Origin: Micromonospora violae
Lineage (GTDB): Bacteria; Actinomycetota; Actinomycetes; Mycobacteriales; Micromonosporaceae
NCBI RefSeq assembly: GCF_004217135.1
Contig: NZ_SHKK01000001.1
Span: 3,782,001 to 3,846,000, forward strand
Direction of reading: 5' to 3'
DNA: 64,000 bases
Shown: positions 19,304 through 27,643 of the stretch, piece after piece
How positions within the stretch are numbered: the first letter of the stretch is position 1
Layout of the letters: each line of letters begins with the position of its first letter
The notes under the pieces: generated by a model
The model's input: the letters and a program-made list of their open reading frames with translations, nothing else
Told to the model about the DNA's origin: nothing
The model's database searches: none
Program-made: the position numbers and the translations under genes

Positions 19304-20926
19304 TCAGCCGAGACCGCCCTTGATGGCGCCGATGAGTTCGCCGTTGCTCGTGTCACCGGAGAGCTCCCAGAAGAACGCGCCACCGAGGCCCTGGTTGTTC
19401 GCGTACGTCATCTTGCCGTTGATGGTCGACGGGGTGTCGTAGCTCCACCAGTTGCTGCCGCACTTGGCGTACGCGGTGCCGCCGACGGTGCCGGTGGCCG
19501 GGCAGGTGTTCTTGAGGACCTTGTAGTCCTCGATGCCCGCCTCGTAGGTGCCGGGTGCCGCGCCGGTGGCGCTGCCGCCCGGAGCGGCCTGGGTGACACC
19601 GGTCCACCCGCGACCGTAGAAGCCGATGCCGAGCAGCAGCTTGTTGGCCGGGATGCCCTTGCTCTTGAGCTTCTGGATCGCCGCGTCGGAGTTGAAGCCC
19701 TGCTGTGGGATGCCGGTGTACGAGGTGAGCGGGGAGTGCGGTGCCGTCGGACCCTGGGCGGCGAAGGCGCCGAAGTAGTCGTAGGTCATGGGCATCAGCC
19801 AGTTGAGGTTGCCGATCGCCCCGGCGTAGTCGGTGGCGTCGATCTTGCCGCCGTTGCTGCCGTCCGCGGTGATGGCGGCGGTGACCAGGGCGCTGGACCC
19901 GAACCTCGACCGCAACGCGCTGATCACGTTCTTGAACGCGTTCGGGCCGCTGGTGTCACAGCTCAGACCGCAGGCGTTGGGGTACTCCCAGTCGACGTCG
20001 ATGCCGTCGAAGACGTCCGCCCAGCGCGGGTCCTCGACCAGGTTGTAGCAGCTCTCGGCGAACGCGGCCGGGTTCTGCGCGGCCTGGGTGAAGCCGCCGG
20101 ACCAGGTCCAGCCACCGAACGACCAGATCACCTTGAGGTGCGGGTTGAGTTGCTTGAGCTTGCGCAGTTGGTTGAAGCTGCCGCGTAGCGGCTGGTCCCA
20201 CGTGTCGGCGACGCCGTCCACGCTCTCCGCCGCGGTGTACGCCTTCTCGTAGTCGGCGTAGCTGTCACCGATGGCGCAACGGCCGCCGGTGGTGTTGCCG
20301 AAGGCGTACAGGATGTGGGTCAGCTTGGCGGCCGAGCCGCTGGTCTGGATGTTCTTGACGTGGTAGTTGCGCCCGTAGACGCCCCACTCGGCGAAGTAGC
20401 CGACGATCTTCTTGCCGCCCGGGTTCGGCGGGTTGGTGGTCGGCGGCGGCGTGGTGGGTGGTGTGGTGGGCGGGGTCGTCGTCGGTGGGGTGGTCGTCGG
20501 CGGAGTCGTGGTCGGCGGAGTCGTCCCGCCGCCGCACGCGACACCGTTGATGGTGCAGTTCAGCGGTGCCTTGTAGGCGCCGCTGCCGTTGTAGCCCCAA
20601 CTGAACGAGGCGCCGGGGGCGAGGCTGCCGGCCCAGCTCTTCTTGACCGCGACGTAGTGGCTGCCGCTGCTGGTGACGTCGGCGTCCCACGCGCTGGTGA
20701 TGGTGGTGCCCGACGGCAGGTCGAACTCGATGCGCCAGGTGGCGACCGTGGCGCTGGAACCGTTGGTGACGGTCACCTTCGCCTCGTGACCGGTCCCCCA
20801 GTCCTGCGCCTTGGTGAAGGTGGTGGTGACCGTGCCGGCGCCGAACGCGGTGGTGACCGGCACCGCTGCGACGGTCAGGGCGACCACGGCACCGGCCCAG
20901 AGGGCCCGGCGGAGCGATCTTTTCAT
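19304..20926 (-). CDS. Secreted chitinase: CBM2 plus GH18
   Basis: A 540-residue secreted enzyme. Residues 1-29 are a signal peptide ending near AFGA. Residues 30-131 form a cellulose/chitin-binding module family 2, with conserved Trp and a Cys pair (LNCTINGVAC). A Thr/Pro linker of about 38 residues follows. The rest is a GH18 barrel with SFGGWTWSGGF and the catalytic DGIDVDWEYP, whose Glu is the proton donor. It should hydrolyse chitin outside the cell. It stands alone, between an oppositely read peroxidase gene and the lipoprotein gene. Confidence 0.95.
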   Translation of the reverse strand: MKRSLRRALWAGAVVALTVAAVPVTTAFGAGTVTTTFTKAQDWGTGHEAKVTVTNGSSATVATWRIEFDLPSGTTITSAWDADVTSSGSHYVAVKKSWAGSLAPGASFSWGYNGSGAYKAPLNCTINGVACGGGTTPPTTTPPTTTPPTTTPPTTPPTTPPPTTNPPNPGGKKIVGYFAEWGVYGRNYHVKNIQTSGSAAKLTHILYAFGNTTGGRCAIGDSYADYEKAYTAAESVDGVADTWDQPLRGSFNQLRKLKQLNPHLKVIWSFGGWTWSGGFTQAAQNPAAFAESCYNLVEDPRWADVFDGIDVDWEYPNACGLSCDTSGPNAFKNVISALRSRFGSSALVTAAITADGSNGGKIDATDYAGAIGNLNWLMPMTYDYFGAFAAQGPTAPHSPLTSYTGIPQQGFNSDAAIQKLKSKGIPANKLLLGIGFYGRGWTGVTQAAPGGSATGAAPGTYEAGIEDYKVLKNTCPATGTVGGTAYAKCGSNWWSYDTPSTINGKMTYANNQGLGGAFFWELSGDTSNGELIGAIKGGLG

Positions 20927-20944
20927 GAGGCGTCTCCCGAACTG

Positions 20945-20962
20945 TTAGGAAACCTTCCAAAA
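20945..20962. promoter_or_regulatory. Possible operator GGAAACCTTCC upstream of the chitinase
   Basis: The sequence TTAGGAAACCTTCCAAAAG lies about 20 bases ahead of the chitinase ATG and has an imperfect GGAA-N3-TTCC symmetry in an otherwise GC-rich region. Its location suggests carbon-source or GlcNAc-linked control. The binding protein is unknown. Confidence 0.3.
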
Positions 20963-21093
20963 GAGATGGTGAGACCGTACTCACGGCGTCATCAGTTCGT
21001 CAAGATGTGCATGTTTCGATTTCTCCTGGTGCACGGAGTGCGTACGCCACGCCCACCCCCGGTCGACGCCCGGCCGGCGCGTAGCCTCGGCCC

Positions 21094-21588
21094 ATGACCG
21101 TCTTCGACATCCCGATCGACGCCCTCAACGGCGGCCCCGCCGACCTGGCCCGCCACCGCGGCAAGGCGATGCTGGTCGTCAACGTGGCCTCCCGCTGCGG
21201 CCTCACCCCCCAGTACGCCGGCCTCCAGACGCTCGCCGACTCCTACGCCGACCGGGGCCTGGTGGTGCTCGGCGTCCCGTGCAACCAGTTCGCCGGGCAG
21301 GAGCCGGGCAGCGCCGCCGAGATCAGTGACTTCTGCCAGGTCAACTACGGGGTCACCTTCCCGCTGACCGAGAAGGTCGACGTCAACGGCCCCGACCGGC
21401 ACCCGCTCTACGCCGCGCTCGTGGACACCCCGGACGCCGACGGGCACACCGGTGATGTGCGCTGGAACTTCGAGAAGTTCCTGGTGGCCCCGGACGGCTC
21501 GGTCGCCGCCCGGTTCGCCCCCACGGTCGAGCCCGACTCCAGCGACCTGCGCGCGGCCATCGAGAAAACCCTCCCGACCCCAGCCTGA
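21094..21588 (+). CDS. Glutathione peroxidase-family thiol peroxidase
   Basis: A 164-residue GPx-fold protein. The peroxidatic residue is Cys in VASRCGLTPQY rather than selenocysteine. The catalytic Gln is in GVPCNQFAGQEP and the Trp/Asn pair in RWNFEKFLV. Actinobacteria normally lack glutathione, so the reductant is probably thioredoxin or mycothiol. The ATG at 21094 follows a short intergenic region shared with the divergent chitinase. Confidence 0.9.
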   Translation: MTVFDIPIDALNGGPADLARHRGKAMLVVNVASRCGLTPQYAGLQTLADSYADRGLVVLGVPCNQFAGQEPGSAAEISDFCQVNYGVTFPLTEKVDVNGPDRHPLYAALVDTPDADGHTGDVRWNFEKFLVAPDGSVAARFAPTVEPDSSDLRAAIEKTLPTPA

Positions 21589-21644
21589 CCCCACCCGCGT
21601 TGCCGCCACCCACCCCACCGCCACCCACGCTGCCCCCACCTGCC

Positions 21645-21702
21645 TTGATCAAGAGGTTTGCGTCAGCATCGGGCCCGGTGCTGACGCAAACCTCTTGATC
21701 AA
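21645..21702. terminator. Perfect 24-bp GATCA-type hairpin after the peroxidase gene
   Basis: The arms 21645-21668 and 21679-21702 are perfectly complementary over 24 bases around a ten-base loop. The outer arm TTGATCAAGAGGTTTGCGTC is the same as in the hairpin at 16014-16074, so it belongs to a dispersed family. It sits between two genes read in the same direction. Confidence 0.65.
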
Positions 21703-21834
21703 CACGTTCGAGCCGCCGTCGGGTGCGCAGCGCGGGCAGTACGTTGGGCAGGGGTGGCGCAGGAGGCGGGTGACCGGAATAACCCACCAAGCTGGTCGGG
21801 AATTCGTCGTGGGTGGACGAAGTTGGGAACGAAC

Positions 21835-22509
21835 ATGACAACTGTGGGACTGATCGGCAGTGGCAACATCGGCGGGACCGTGGCCCGGCTGGCCGTCGAC
21901 GCCGGCTACGACGTGGTGCTGAGCAACTCGCGAGGCCCGGAAACCCTCACCGACCTGGTCGAGACCCTGGGCGAGCACGCCAGCGCCGGCACCACGCAGG
22001 ACGCGGCGCAGGTCGGTGACCTGGTGGTGGTCAGTGTGCCGCTGAAGGCGTACCGGGCGGTGCCCGTCGAACCGCTGGCCGGCAAGGTCGTCATCGACAC
22101 CAACAACTACTACCCGCAGCGCGACGGCGCCTTCCCCGAGCTGGACTCGGGCGAGATCACCAGCAGCGAGCTGCTCCAGCGGCACCTGCCAAACTCGCGG
22201 GTGGTCAAGGTCTTCAACAACATCTACTTCAAGGGCCTGGCCGCGCTCCCCCGACCATCCGGTGCGGCCGACCGCAGCGCCCTCGCGATCGCCGGTGACG
22301 ACGCCGCCGCGAAGGCCGAGGTGACCACCTTCCTCGACCGGATCGGCTACGACGCGGTGGATGTCGGCCCGCTGGCCGAGGGGTGGCGCTACCAGCCGGA
22401 CACCCCGGCGTACGGCACGCTCTACTCCGCCAGCCCGACCGACTGGGAGCACCCGGCCACCGGCGACGCCGCGAAGCTGCGTTCCGCCCTGGCCGCCGCC
22501 ACCCGCTGA
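21835..22509 (+). CDS. NADPH-dependent F420 reductase-like protein (NADP-binding Rossmann)
   Basis: A 224-residue Rossmann protein similar to F420H2:NADP oxidoreductases. It starts with TVGLIGSGNIGGTVARLA (GxGxxG), followed by VVLSNSRGPE for NADP phosphate binding and KVVIDTNNYYP. Family members move hydride between NADP and cofactor F420, which actinobacteria possess, but many close homologues are only annotated as NAD(P)-binding. The ATG at 21835 has GGGAAC upstream, a weak ribosome-binding site. Confidence 0.75.
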   Translation: MTTVGLIGSGNIGGTVARLAVDAGYDVVLSNSRGPETLTDLVETLGEHASAGTTQDAAQVGDLVVVSVPLKAYRAVPVEPLAGKVVIDTNNYYPQRDGAFPELDSGEITSSELLQRHLPNSRVVKVFNNIYFKGLAALPRPSGAADRSALAIAGDDAAAKAEVTTFLDRIGYDAVDVGPLAEGWRYQPDTPAYGTLYSASPTDWEHPATGDAAKLRSALAAATR

Positions 22510-22574
22510 CCAACCGCCGCCGCCCTCCCGCGACCGACTACCTGGTCCTCGCGCGGAGGGCGGCGGCGAGCCGC

Positions 22575-24185
22575 CTAACGGCCGGCCTCCCGCCCACCGC
22601 GGAGGGCGGCGGCGAGTTCGTCGTCGTAGCTGGCGATCGGCCGCCCGTCCGCGTCGTACGCGACGAGCCGGCCCTGCGCCATGCTGGCCGAGCGGAACGA
22701 GAACGTCCGGCTCCCCGGGTACGCGTCGAGCAGCGGAATGACCCGGGGCGGCCCACCCGGGGCGGAGAAGTACTCCAGCCTGGTCACCTGCGGGGAGACC
22801 ACCCCGTTGACCCGCACCTTGGTCCTCTCGGCCCGGGTGCCGAAGGTGACCGGCGCGTCCGTGCCGTAGGCGGCGCACTCGACCGGGCCCCGGCAGACGA
22901 AGAAGTATCGCGGGTTGACCACGTCGTCGAGGGCGTACGCCTTGAAGGTCGGGTCGGCACCGGCGGGCAACGGTTGTACCGCGAAGAACGCGACAGCCAC
23001 GGTGGCCGTCACGCCCACCCGCAACCAGCCCCGTCGGCCCGCCGGTCGCCGGTGCGTTCGGGCGGCGGCGACCGCGACGCCACCGAAGCCGACCAGGCAC
23101 AGCAGGAGCACCCCGATCGCGCGGGCGTTCTCGAAGAGGAACTGCACCCCCGGCCGCGTCGACACCGGGCTGAGCACCGCGCCCAACGAGACGACCATGG
23201 CGGCCAGCAGCGCTCCCCCGGCCACCCGCTGGGTGATGCCGGACGCGCCGATCAGCAGCATCGCCGCGAGCACCGGCCACACCTGGTGGTGGGTCCAGGA
23301 CACCGGGGACGCGGCGACGGTGGCGCAGCCGACGAGCACCGCCGCGTGCCCGCCGCGGCCCTGTCGCGTCAACTGTCGCGCCCGCAGCAGGGCCGCCACG
23401 CAGACGAACGCCACCAGGGTGGCCCAGAGCACTGGCAACGCCGCCTCGTCCACGCCGACGCGTAGCAGCATGCCGTGCACGGACTGGTTACCCAGTGACG
23501 CCAGATTGCCGATCCGTGAGGTCTGCCGGACCGCCTCGGTCCAGTATGTCCAACTCTCGCCGGGCAGCACGATCCCGGCGAGCCCCGCGCAGGCCAGGAA
23601 TGTCGCCACGGCGCGGCCCGCGTCGCGGTAGCGGCCGGTGGCGAGGAAGTAGACGACGAACAGCAACGGGGTCAGCTTGATCGCCGAGGCGACCCCGACC
23701 AGCACCCCGCGCAGCCGGGGCGGGACCAGGCCCACCCCGTCGAGCAGGGCCATCAGCACGATGAAGATGCTGACCTGGCCGAAGCGCAGATTGCTCTGCA
23801 CCGGTGCGGAGAGCATCAGCACCGTGGCCGCCACCGCCATCACGAGCGGTCGCCGGGGCTGCCGGGTGGTCAGCGCGACACCGACCGTCCCGGCGATGGC
23901 GACGACCGCCGCGCACGTCGCCACCAGCCAGATTCCCTGCAGGATGCCCTCCGGCACGGCGGTGATCGGCCCCAGCACGAGCGCGGCGAACGGCGGATAG
24001 GTGAACGGACCGCCGTTGGCCGCCTCGAAGCCGTACAACGGCCGACCGGCGTGCAGGTCGGACAGCGCGCCGTAGTAGATGTGCAGGTCGGAGAGGCGAT
24101 CCGGACGGCGCAGAACGAGCACACAGGACACCAGCGCGACGACGACGAAGGCCGCCCACGCCAGCGCCACCTGGCGATCCCGCAT
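22575..24185 (-). CDS. GT87-family polyprenyl-phosphate mannosyltransferase-like membrane protein
   Basis: A 536-residue integral membrane protein with about ten hydrophobic helices. The family features are the early DLHIYYGAL with its acidic catalytic region, the FTYPPFAALVLGP motif, and ASAIKLTPLLFVVYFL. It therefore resembles the alpha-mannosyltransferases that use polyprenyl-phosphate-mannose on the outer face of the membrane. The last 130 residues form a soluble domain of unknown role. ATG 24185 is chosen; the open frame reaches upstream, but that part does not look like GT87. Confidence 0.75.
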   Translation of the reverse strand: MRDRQVALAWAAFVVVALVSCVLVLRRPDRLSDLHIYYGALSDLHAGRPLYGFEAANGGPFTYPPFAALVLGPITAVPEGILQGIWLVATCAAVVAIAGTVGVALTTRQPRRPLVMAVAATVLMLSAPVQSNLRFGQVSIFIVLMALLDGVGLVPPRLRGVLVGVASAIKLTPLLFVVYFLATGRYRDAGRAVATFLACAGLAGIVLPGESWTYWTEAVRQTSRIGNLASLGNQSVHGMLLRVGVDEAALPVLWATLVAFVCVAALLRARQLTRQGRGGHAAVLVGCATVAASPVSWTHHQVWPVLAAMLLIGASGITQRVAGGALLAAMVVSLGAVLSPVSTRPGVQFLFENARAIGVLLLCLVGFGGVAVAAARTHRRPAGRRGWLRVGVTATVAVAFFAVQPLPAGADPTFKAYALDDVVNPRYFFVCRGPVECAAYGTDAPVTFGTRAERTKVRVNGVVSPQVTRLEYFSAPGGPPRVIPLLDAYPGSRTFSFRSASMAQGRLVAYDADGRPIASYDDELAAALRGGREAGR

Positions 24186-24556
24186 CGACCGAGAATAGGT
24201 GACGACGATGGTCCGCGACGGCCCGTAGCGACAGCCCGCCCTGACGCCGCAGCTGCAAGGGGAAGCGGACCGCCGCCAGCAGAAGTATCGGCCCGTGCGG
24301 AAGCGGGTCGTACCAGGGCTTGCCGAACGCAACGCAGAGCAACGCGAAGGCCGGCAGAACCACCACTCCCGCGCAGGCCACCCGGGCCAGCACCCGACTA
24401 CGGGAGCGCCGGTATCGGATGCCGTCCGCATCGACAACCGCCGTCATTGCGGTTCATTAACCACTGGTGAGCGCACGCAAACGACCGGCCAGCCCCAGGT
24501 TCTGCCCTCGGAAGAACGGGTGTCGCGGCTTCGGTGTCGGTTCGTAGCCTCAGCGA
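24186..24556. other. 371-bp region upstream of the GT87 gene; possible protein-like remnant
   Basis: On the minus strand, ATG 24447 opens a frame whose first 55-60 residues look membrane-protein-like (LARVACAGVVVLPAFALL, then GKPWYDPLPHGPILLLAA). The frame then overlaps the GT87 gene for about 700 bases without a stop, so it cannot be a normal complete gene. It could be a frameshifted small membrane protein or an unrelated leader. No RNA gene was seen here. Confidence 0.3.
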
Positions 24557-25222
24557 ATGGGGGCGACGAGGAGCGCCGCGTACGACGCGCACGCGGACTG
24601 GTACGAGGGCTTCATCTCGGGCGGCGGCGACTATCTCCGGCGGGTGCACGCGACGGTGGCGGACCTGCTCGGCACGGGCGAGGGGCCCTGTCTCGACATC
24701 TGCTGCGGCACCGGTGCGCACGCCTCGGTCCCGGCGGGTCTGGGTTGGACGCCGGTGGGCGTGGACCTGTCCGGTGGGCAGCTGCGGCACGCGAACGGCC
24801 GCCTGCCGGTGGCCAGGGGCGACGCGATCGCCCTACCGGTCGGCGACGCGTCGCTGCCGGCGGCGATGTGCGTGCTGGCCAGCACCGACCTGCCCGACTA
24901 TCCGGCCGTGCTGCGCGAGGTGGCCCGGGTGCTGCGCCCCGGCGGGCGGTTCGTGCACGTGGGCGTGCACCCGTGTTTCGTTGGCGCGTTCGCCGACTGG
25001 AGTCAGCATCCGCGCGTGGTCGTCGACGAGCGCTACGCCGAACGGGCGCTGAGCTTCGACAGCTGGAACACGCAGGGCGTCCGGGCGCGGGTCGGCGCCT
25101 GGCACGTGCCGCTCGCCGATCTGCTCACCGCGACAGTGGCCGCCGGCCTCCGGCTGGTCCGGGTGGTCGAGGCCGGACCGGGTGGCGTGCCCGACCTGTT
25201 CGGCTTCCTCGCCGTCCGGTAG
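24557..25222 (+). CDS. SAM-dependent class I methyltransferase
   Basis: A 221-residue methyltransferase. Motif I is CLDICCGTGAHA near residue 45, then PVGVDLSGGQL, an LPVGDASLPAAMCVLAS segment equivalent to motif II, and VLRPGGRFVHVG as motif III. The substrate is unknown. It has its own short upstream region and is followed by an unrelated secreted protein gene. Confidence 0.8.
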   Translation: MGATRSAAYDAHADWYEGFISGGGDYLRRVHATVADLLGTGEGPCLDICCGTGAHASVPAGLGWTPVGVDLSGGQLRHANGRLPVARGDAIALPVGDASLPAAMCVLASTDLPDYPAVLREVARVLRPGGRFVHVGVHPCFVGAFADWSQHPRVVVDERYAERALSFDSWNTQGVRARVGAWHVPLADLLTATVAAGLRLVRVVEAGPGGVPDLFGFLAVR

Positions 25223-25369
25223 CGGGCGTCGCCCGCCGACAGCAGGAGACAGCACAGCCGGGACGGCACCAAGAAACACCCGCTGTGGCAACTTGCGCCG
25301 CAGTCCTGTTCACGGGACCCTGTGTCTCTGGGTTGCCGCCCGCTCACCGAACGTGCTTCCGGAGGCGAC

Positions 25370-26233
25370 ATGCACACGCTCCGTACCGCGCCCCGCCGGC
25401 TGCTGGCCGGCTCCGGCGTACTCCTGCTCACCGCCGCCCTCGCCGCCGCCTTTCCGGTTCCGGCCACCGCCGCGCCCGGCGCGGACACCGTCGGGTACGT
25501 CCGGCTCGCTCACCTCTCCCCGGACACCCCGGCGGTGGACGTCTACCTGGCCGCGCCCGGCTCGGCGAAACCGCAGGTCTTCCCGGGGGTCGGTTACGGC
25601 GTGGTCTCCGACTACCTCGAACTCGCTCCGGGCCGGTACGCGGTGGCCATGCGGGAGGCCGGCGCGCCCGCCAGCGATCCCCCGGTGCTCACCACCGAGG
25701 TCGCGGTGACCAGCGGCGACGCCTTCACGGTGGCCGGTGTCGGTCGGCACGCCGACCTTGGCCTGCGGGTGCTCACCGACGATCTCAGCGCCCCCACCAA
25801 CGGCCGCGCCAAGGTGCGGGTCGTGCAGGCGTCGGTGCGGACCCCGGTGCTCGACGTGGCCGCCGCCGACGGCCCGATGATCGCCAACGGGGTGCAGTTC
25901 GCCACCACGACCGACTACCAGCAGGTCGAGCCGGGCAGTTGGCGGCTGAAGCTGACGGGTGCCGGTGGCCCGAGCGCCGACGCCGAGGTGCGGCTCACCG
26001 GCGGCGCGGTCTACTCGCTGCTGGTGCTCGACGCACGGCAGGGCGGGCTCACCGCCGAGCTGCGCCGCGACGCCGAGGGCGGCACCGTCGTCCCGGCCGG
26101 CGGGGTGGACACCGGTGCTGGTGGCATCGCCGGGGCCGGGCTCGACGCGTACCCCCTGGTGGTCGGCGGTCTGGCCGCGGCGGCCGGCGCGGTGGCCCTG
26201 CTGCTCTGGCGTCGGCGGCGCACCACCTGGTGA
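25370..26233 (+). CDS. DUF4397 secreted protein with C-terminal membrane anchor
   Basis: A 287-residue exported protein. Residues 1-37 are a signal peptide (LLAGSGVLLLTAALAAAFPVPATAAP). Two DUF4397 beta domains follow, recognisable by VRLAHLSPDTPAVDVYL and VRVVQASVRTPVLDVAA. A single C-terminal helix (PLVVGGLAAAAGAVALLLW) ends in a run of arginines, as in sortase substrates, but no LPxTG motif is visible. ATG 25370 follows a GGAGG site. The stop overlaps the GTG of the sortase gene, which strongly suggests a functional pair. Confidence 0.85.
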   Translation: MHTLRTAPRRLLAGSGVLLLTAALAAAFPVPATAAPGADTVGYVRLAHLSPDTPAVDVYLAAPGSAKPQVFPGVGYGVVSDYLELAPGRYAVAMREAGAPASDPPVLTTEVAVTSGDAFTVAGVGRHADLGLRVLTDDLSAPTNGRAKVRVVQASVRTPVLDVAAADGPMIANGVQFATTTDYQQVEPGSWRLKLTGAGGPSADAEVRLTGGAVYSLLVLDARQGGLTAELRRDAEGGTVVPAGGVDTGAGGIAGAGLDAYPLVVGGLAAAAGAVALLLWRRRRTTW

Positions 26234-26955
26234 GCACCGGACCGGGCCCGTCGATCCGGCGGCACCGCGACCGCCGGGTACCGCTGGCCGCGCTGGTCGC
26301 GGCCGGCGCGGCGGTCTGCCTGGCCGCCGGCACCGGGGTCGGGCTGGCCGCCGGCCCCGGGGTCGGGCTGGCCGCCGGCCCCGGGGGCGGGTTGCTCGCC
26401 ACCGGCCCGCCACCACCGGTGGCGAGCTGGCACCCCGGCTGCGGCGACGACTGCCCGTCGGTGGCCGCCGCGCCCACGCCACACGGTCCACCCACGCGGG
26501 TACGCGTACCGCGCATCGGCGTCGACTCACCGCTCACCGTGCTGGGTCTGGACCGCGCCGGGACGCTGATCCCGCCGGGCGACTTCGACACCGTTGGCTG
26601 GTACGGCGGTGGCCCGTCCCCCGGCGACACCGGCCCGGCCGTCTTCGCCGGGCATCTGGACTCACGACGCGGCCCGGCGGTCTTCGCCCGGCTCGGTGAG
26701 CTACGGCCCGGCGACCTGGTGGAGGTGTGGCGCGGCGGGCAGCGGTTGTCGTTCCGGGTGACCGGGTCGCTGCGTACCCGCAAGGATCGGTTTCCGACGG
26801 CCGTGGTCTACGGGCCGACCCCCGGGGCGGAGCTGCGCCTGGTCACCTGCGGGGGCGACTTCGACCGGCGGCGGGGGCACTACGTCGACAACGTGGTGGT
26901 GTTCGCGGTGACCGAGGCCTCCGACCCGGTCCTGCCGTCGTCCGCGGCAGGCTGA
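26230..26955 (+). CDS. Class F-type sortase
   Basis: A 241-residue sortase with an N-terminal membrane helix. Catalytic residues are His in FAGHLDS (about residue 142), Cys in LVTCGG (about 206) and an Arg shortly after (FDRRRGHY). The conserved RIGVDSPLTVLGL and GWYGGGPSPGDTGP segments are typical of class E/F actinobacterial enzymes. The region before the catalytic domain contains a repeated GVGLAAGP unit. GTG 26230 overlaps the DUF4397 stop by four bases. Confidence 0.85.
   Translation: MSTGPGPSIRRHRDRRVPLAALVAAGAAVCLAAGTGVGLAAGPGVGLAAGPGGGLLATGPPPPVASWHPGCGDDCPSVAAAPTPHGPPTRVRVPRIGVDSPLTVLGLDRAGTLIPPGDFDTVGWYGGGPSPGDTGPAVFAGHLDSRRGPAVFARLGELRPGDLVEVWRGGQRLSFRVTGSLRTRKDRFPTAVVYGPTPGAELRLVTCGGDFDRRRGHYVDNVVVFAVTEASDPVLPSSAAG
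26337..26393 (+). repeat. 24-bp direct repeat inside the sortase gene
   Basis: Two and a partial third copy of a unit encoding GVGLAAGP lie between the membrane helix and the catalytic domain, forming a flexible Gly/Ala linker. Copy number probably varies between strains. Confidence 0.6.
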
Positions 26956-26986
26956 GCCCGCGATCTCCTTGATTCACTCGGCTTCA

Positions 26987-27077
26987 CACCCCTTGATCGA
27001 CTCGGTTTCACGGAAATCGGGGTGTCCCGCGCCCTTGGATACCGCGCCTTTCATGAACCCGAGTCGATCAAGGGGTG
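26987..27077. terminator. Inverted repeat with 19-bp arms between convergent genes
   Basis: The arm CACCCCTTGATCGACTCGG at 26987-27005 is perfectly complementary to 27059-27077, with a 53-base spacer. It contains the GATC word of the other hairpins in this window and lies between the 3' ends of the sortase and DUF2203 genes. Confidence 0.55.
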
Positions 27078-27146
27078 AGCGCGCACGAGAGTGCGCGAGA
27101 CCACTGGCGGCGCGAGACCACGGGCGGCGCGCGGGAGGGCTGCGGG

Positions 27147-27497
27147 TCAGACGGGGCGGCGGCCGGCGAAGCCGCACTCGGCCCGGTGGTACCAGCGCAC
27201 GTCGGAGTCGCCCTCCAACCAGCACCAGAGCACGGCGCGGCCGGCCCGCTCGCCAGGGAAGTCGAGCAGCACCGGCGCGATGCCCTTGACCTGGATGTTG
27301 TGCTGGTGCAGCTCGTCGACGACGGCGTGCAGCCCAGCCTCCAGCGCCTTCACCTCGGCCAGCCCGCCGAGGGCGCTCACGCCGTGGTCGGCCAGGTCGA
27401 CGCGCAGCTCGGCCAGGTCGGCCCGAACCCGGATCAGCTCGTCGATGCGCGGCTGCAGAGTGGCCACCAGGTGCCGGGCCTGGGCGAGTGTGAACAC
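27147..27497 (-). CDS. DUF2203-family protein
   Basis: A 116-residue protein of the DUF2203 family. It has helices with FTLAQARHLVATLQPRI and a C-terminal VLWCWLEGDSDVRWYHRAECGFAGRRPV signature, which is shared by family members in bacteria and archaea. The function is unknown. GTG 27497 gives the usual family N-terminus. The longer frame upstream runs into a tandem repeat and is not believed. Confidence 0.8.
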   Translation of the reverse strand: MFTLAQARHLVATLQPRIDELIRVRADLAELRVDLADHGVSALGGLAEVKALEAGLHAVVDELHQHNIQVKGIAPVLLDFPGERAGRAVLWCWLEGDSDVRWYHRAECGFAGRRPV

Positions 27498-27524
27498 CGG
27501 GCCAGTATGCGGCACGCACCCCCG

Positions 27525-27643
27525 CGCGACATGCCCCGAACGCCTCAGCGCAACGCGCCCCGAACGCTTCAGCGCGACGCGCTCGGAACTAAGTCGGCGC
27601 AACGCGCCCGGAACGCCTCAGCGCAGCGCGCCGGAACGCTCAG
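27525..27643. repeat. Five tandem copies of a 22-25 bp repeat
   Basis: Units start at 27525, 27549, 27573, 27598 and 27622. The consensus is CGCAACGCGCC-CGAACGCCTCAG. They fill the gap between proC and the DUF2203 gene. The third unit is the most diverged. No gene is visible here, and the role is unknown. Confidence 0.75.

Noticed and set aside
23488..24447. A 319-codon frame starting upstream of the GT87 gene
   Set aside because: After the first 60 residues it is antiparallel in quality to the strong GT87 frame on the same strand. Only the upstream part is noted as unresolved.
27525..27643. CRISPR array
   Set aside because: The units follow each other directly without unique spacers and vary in sequence, so this is a simple tandem repeat.
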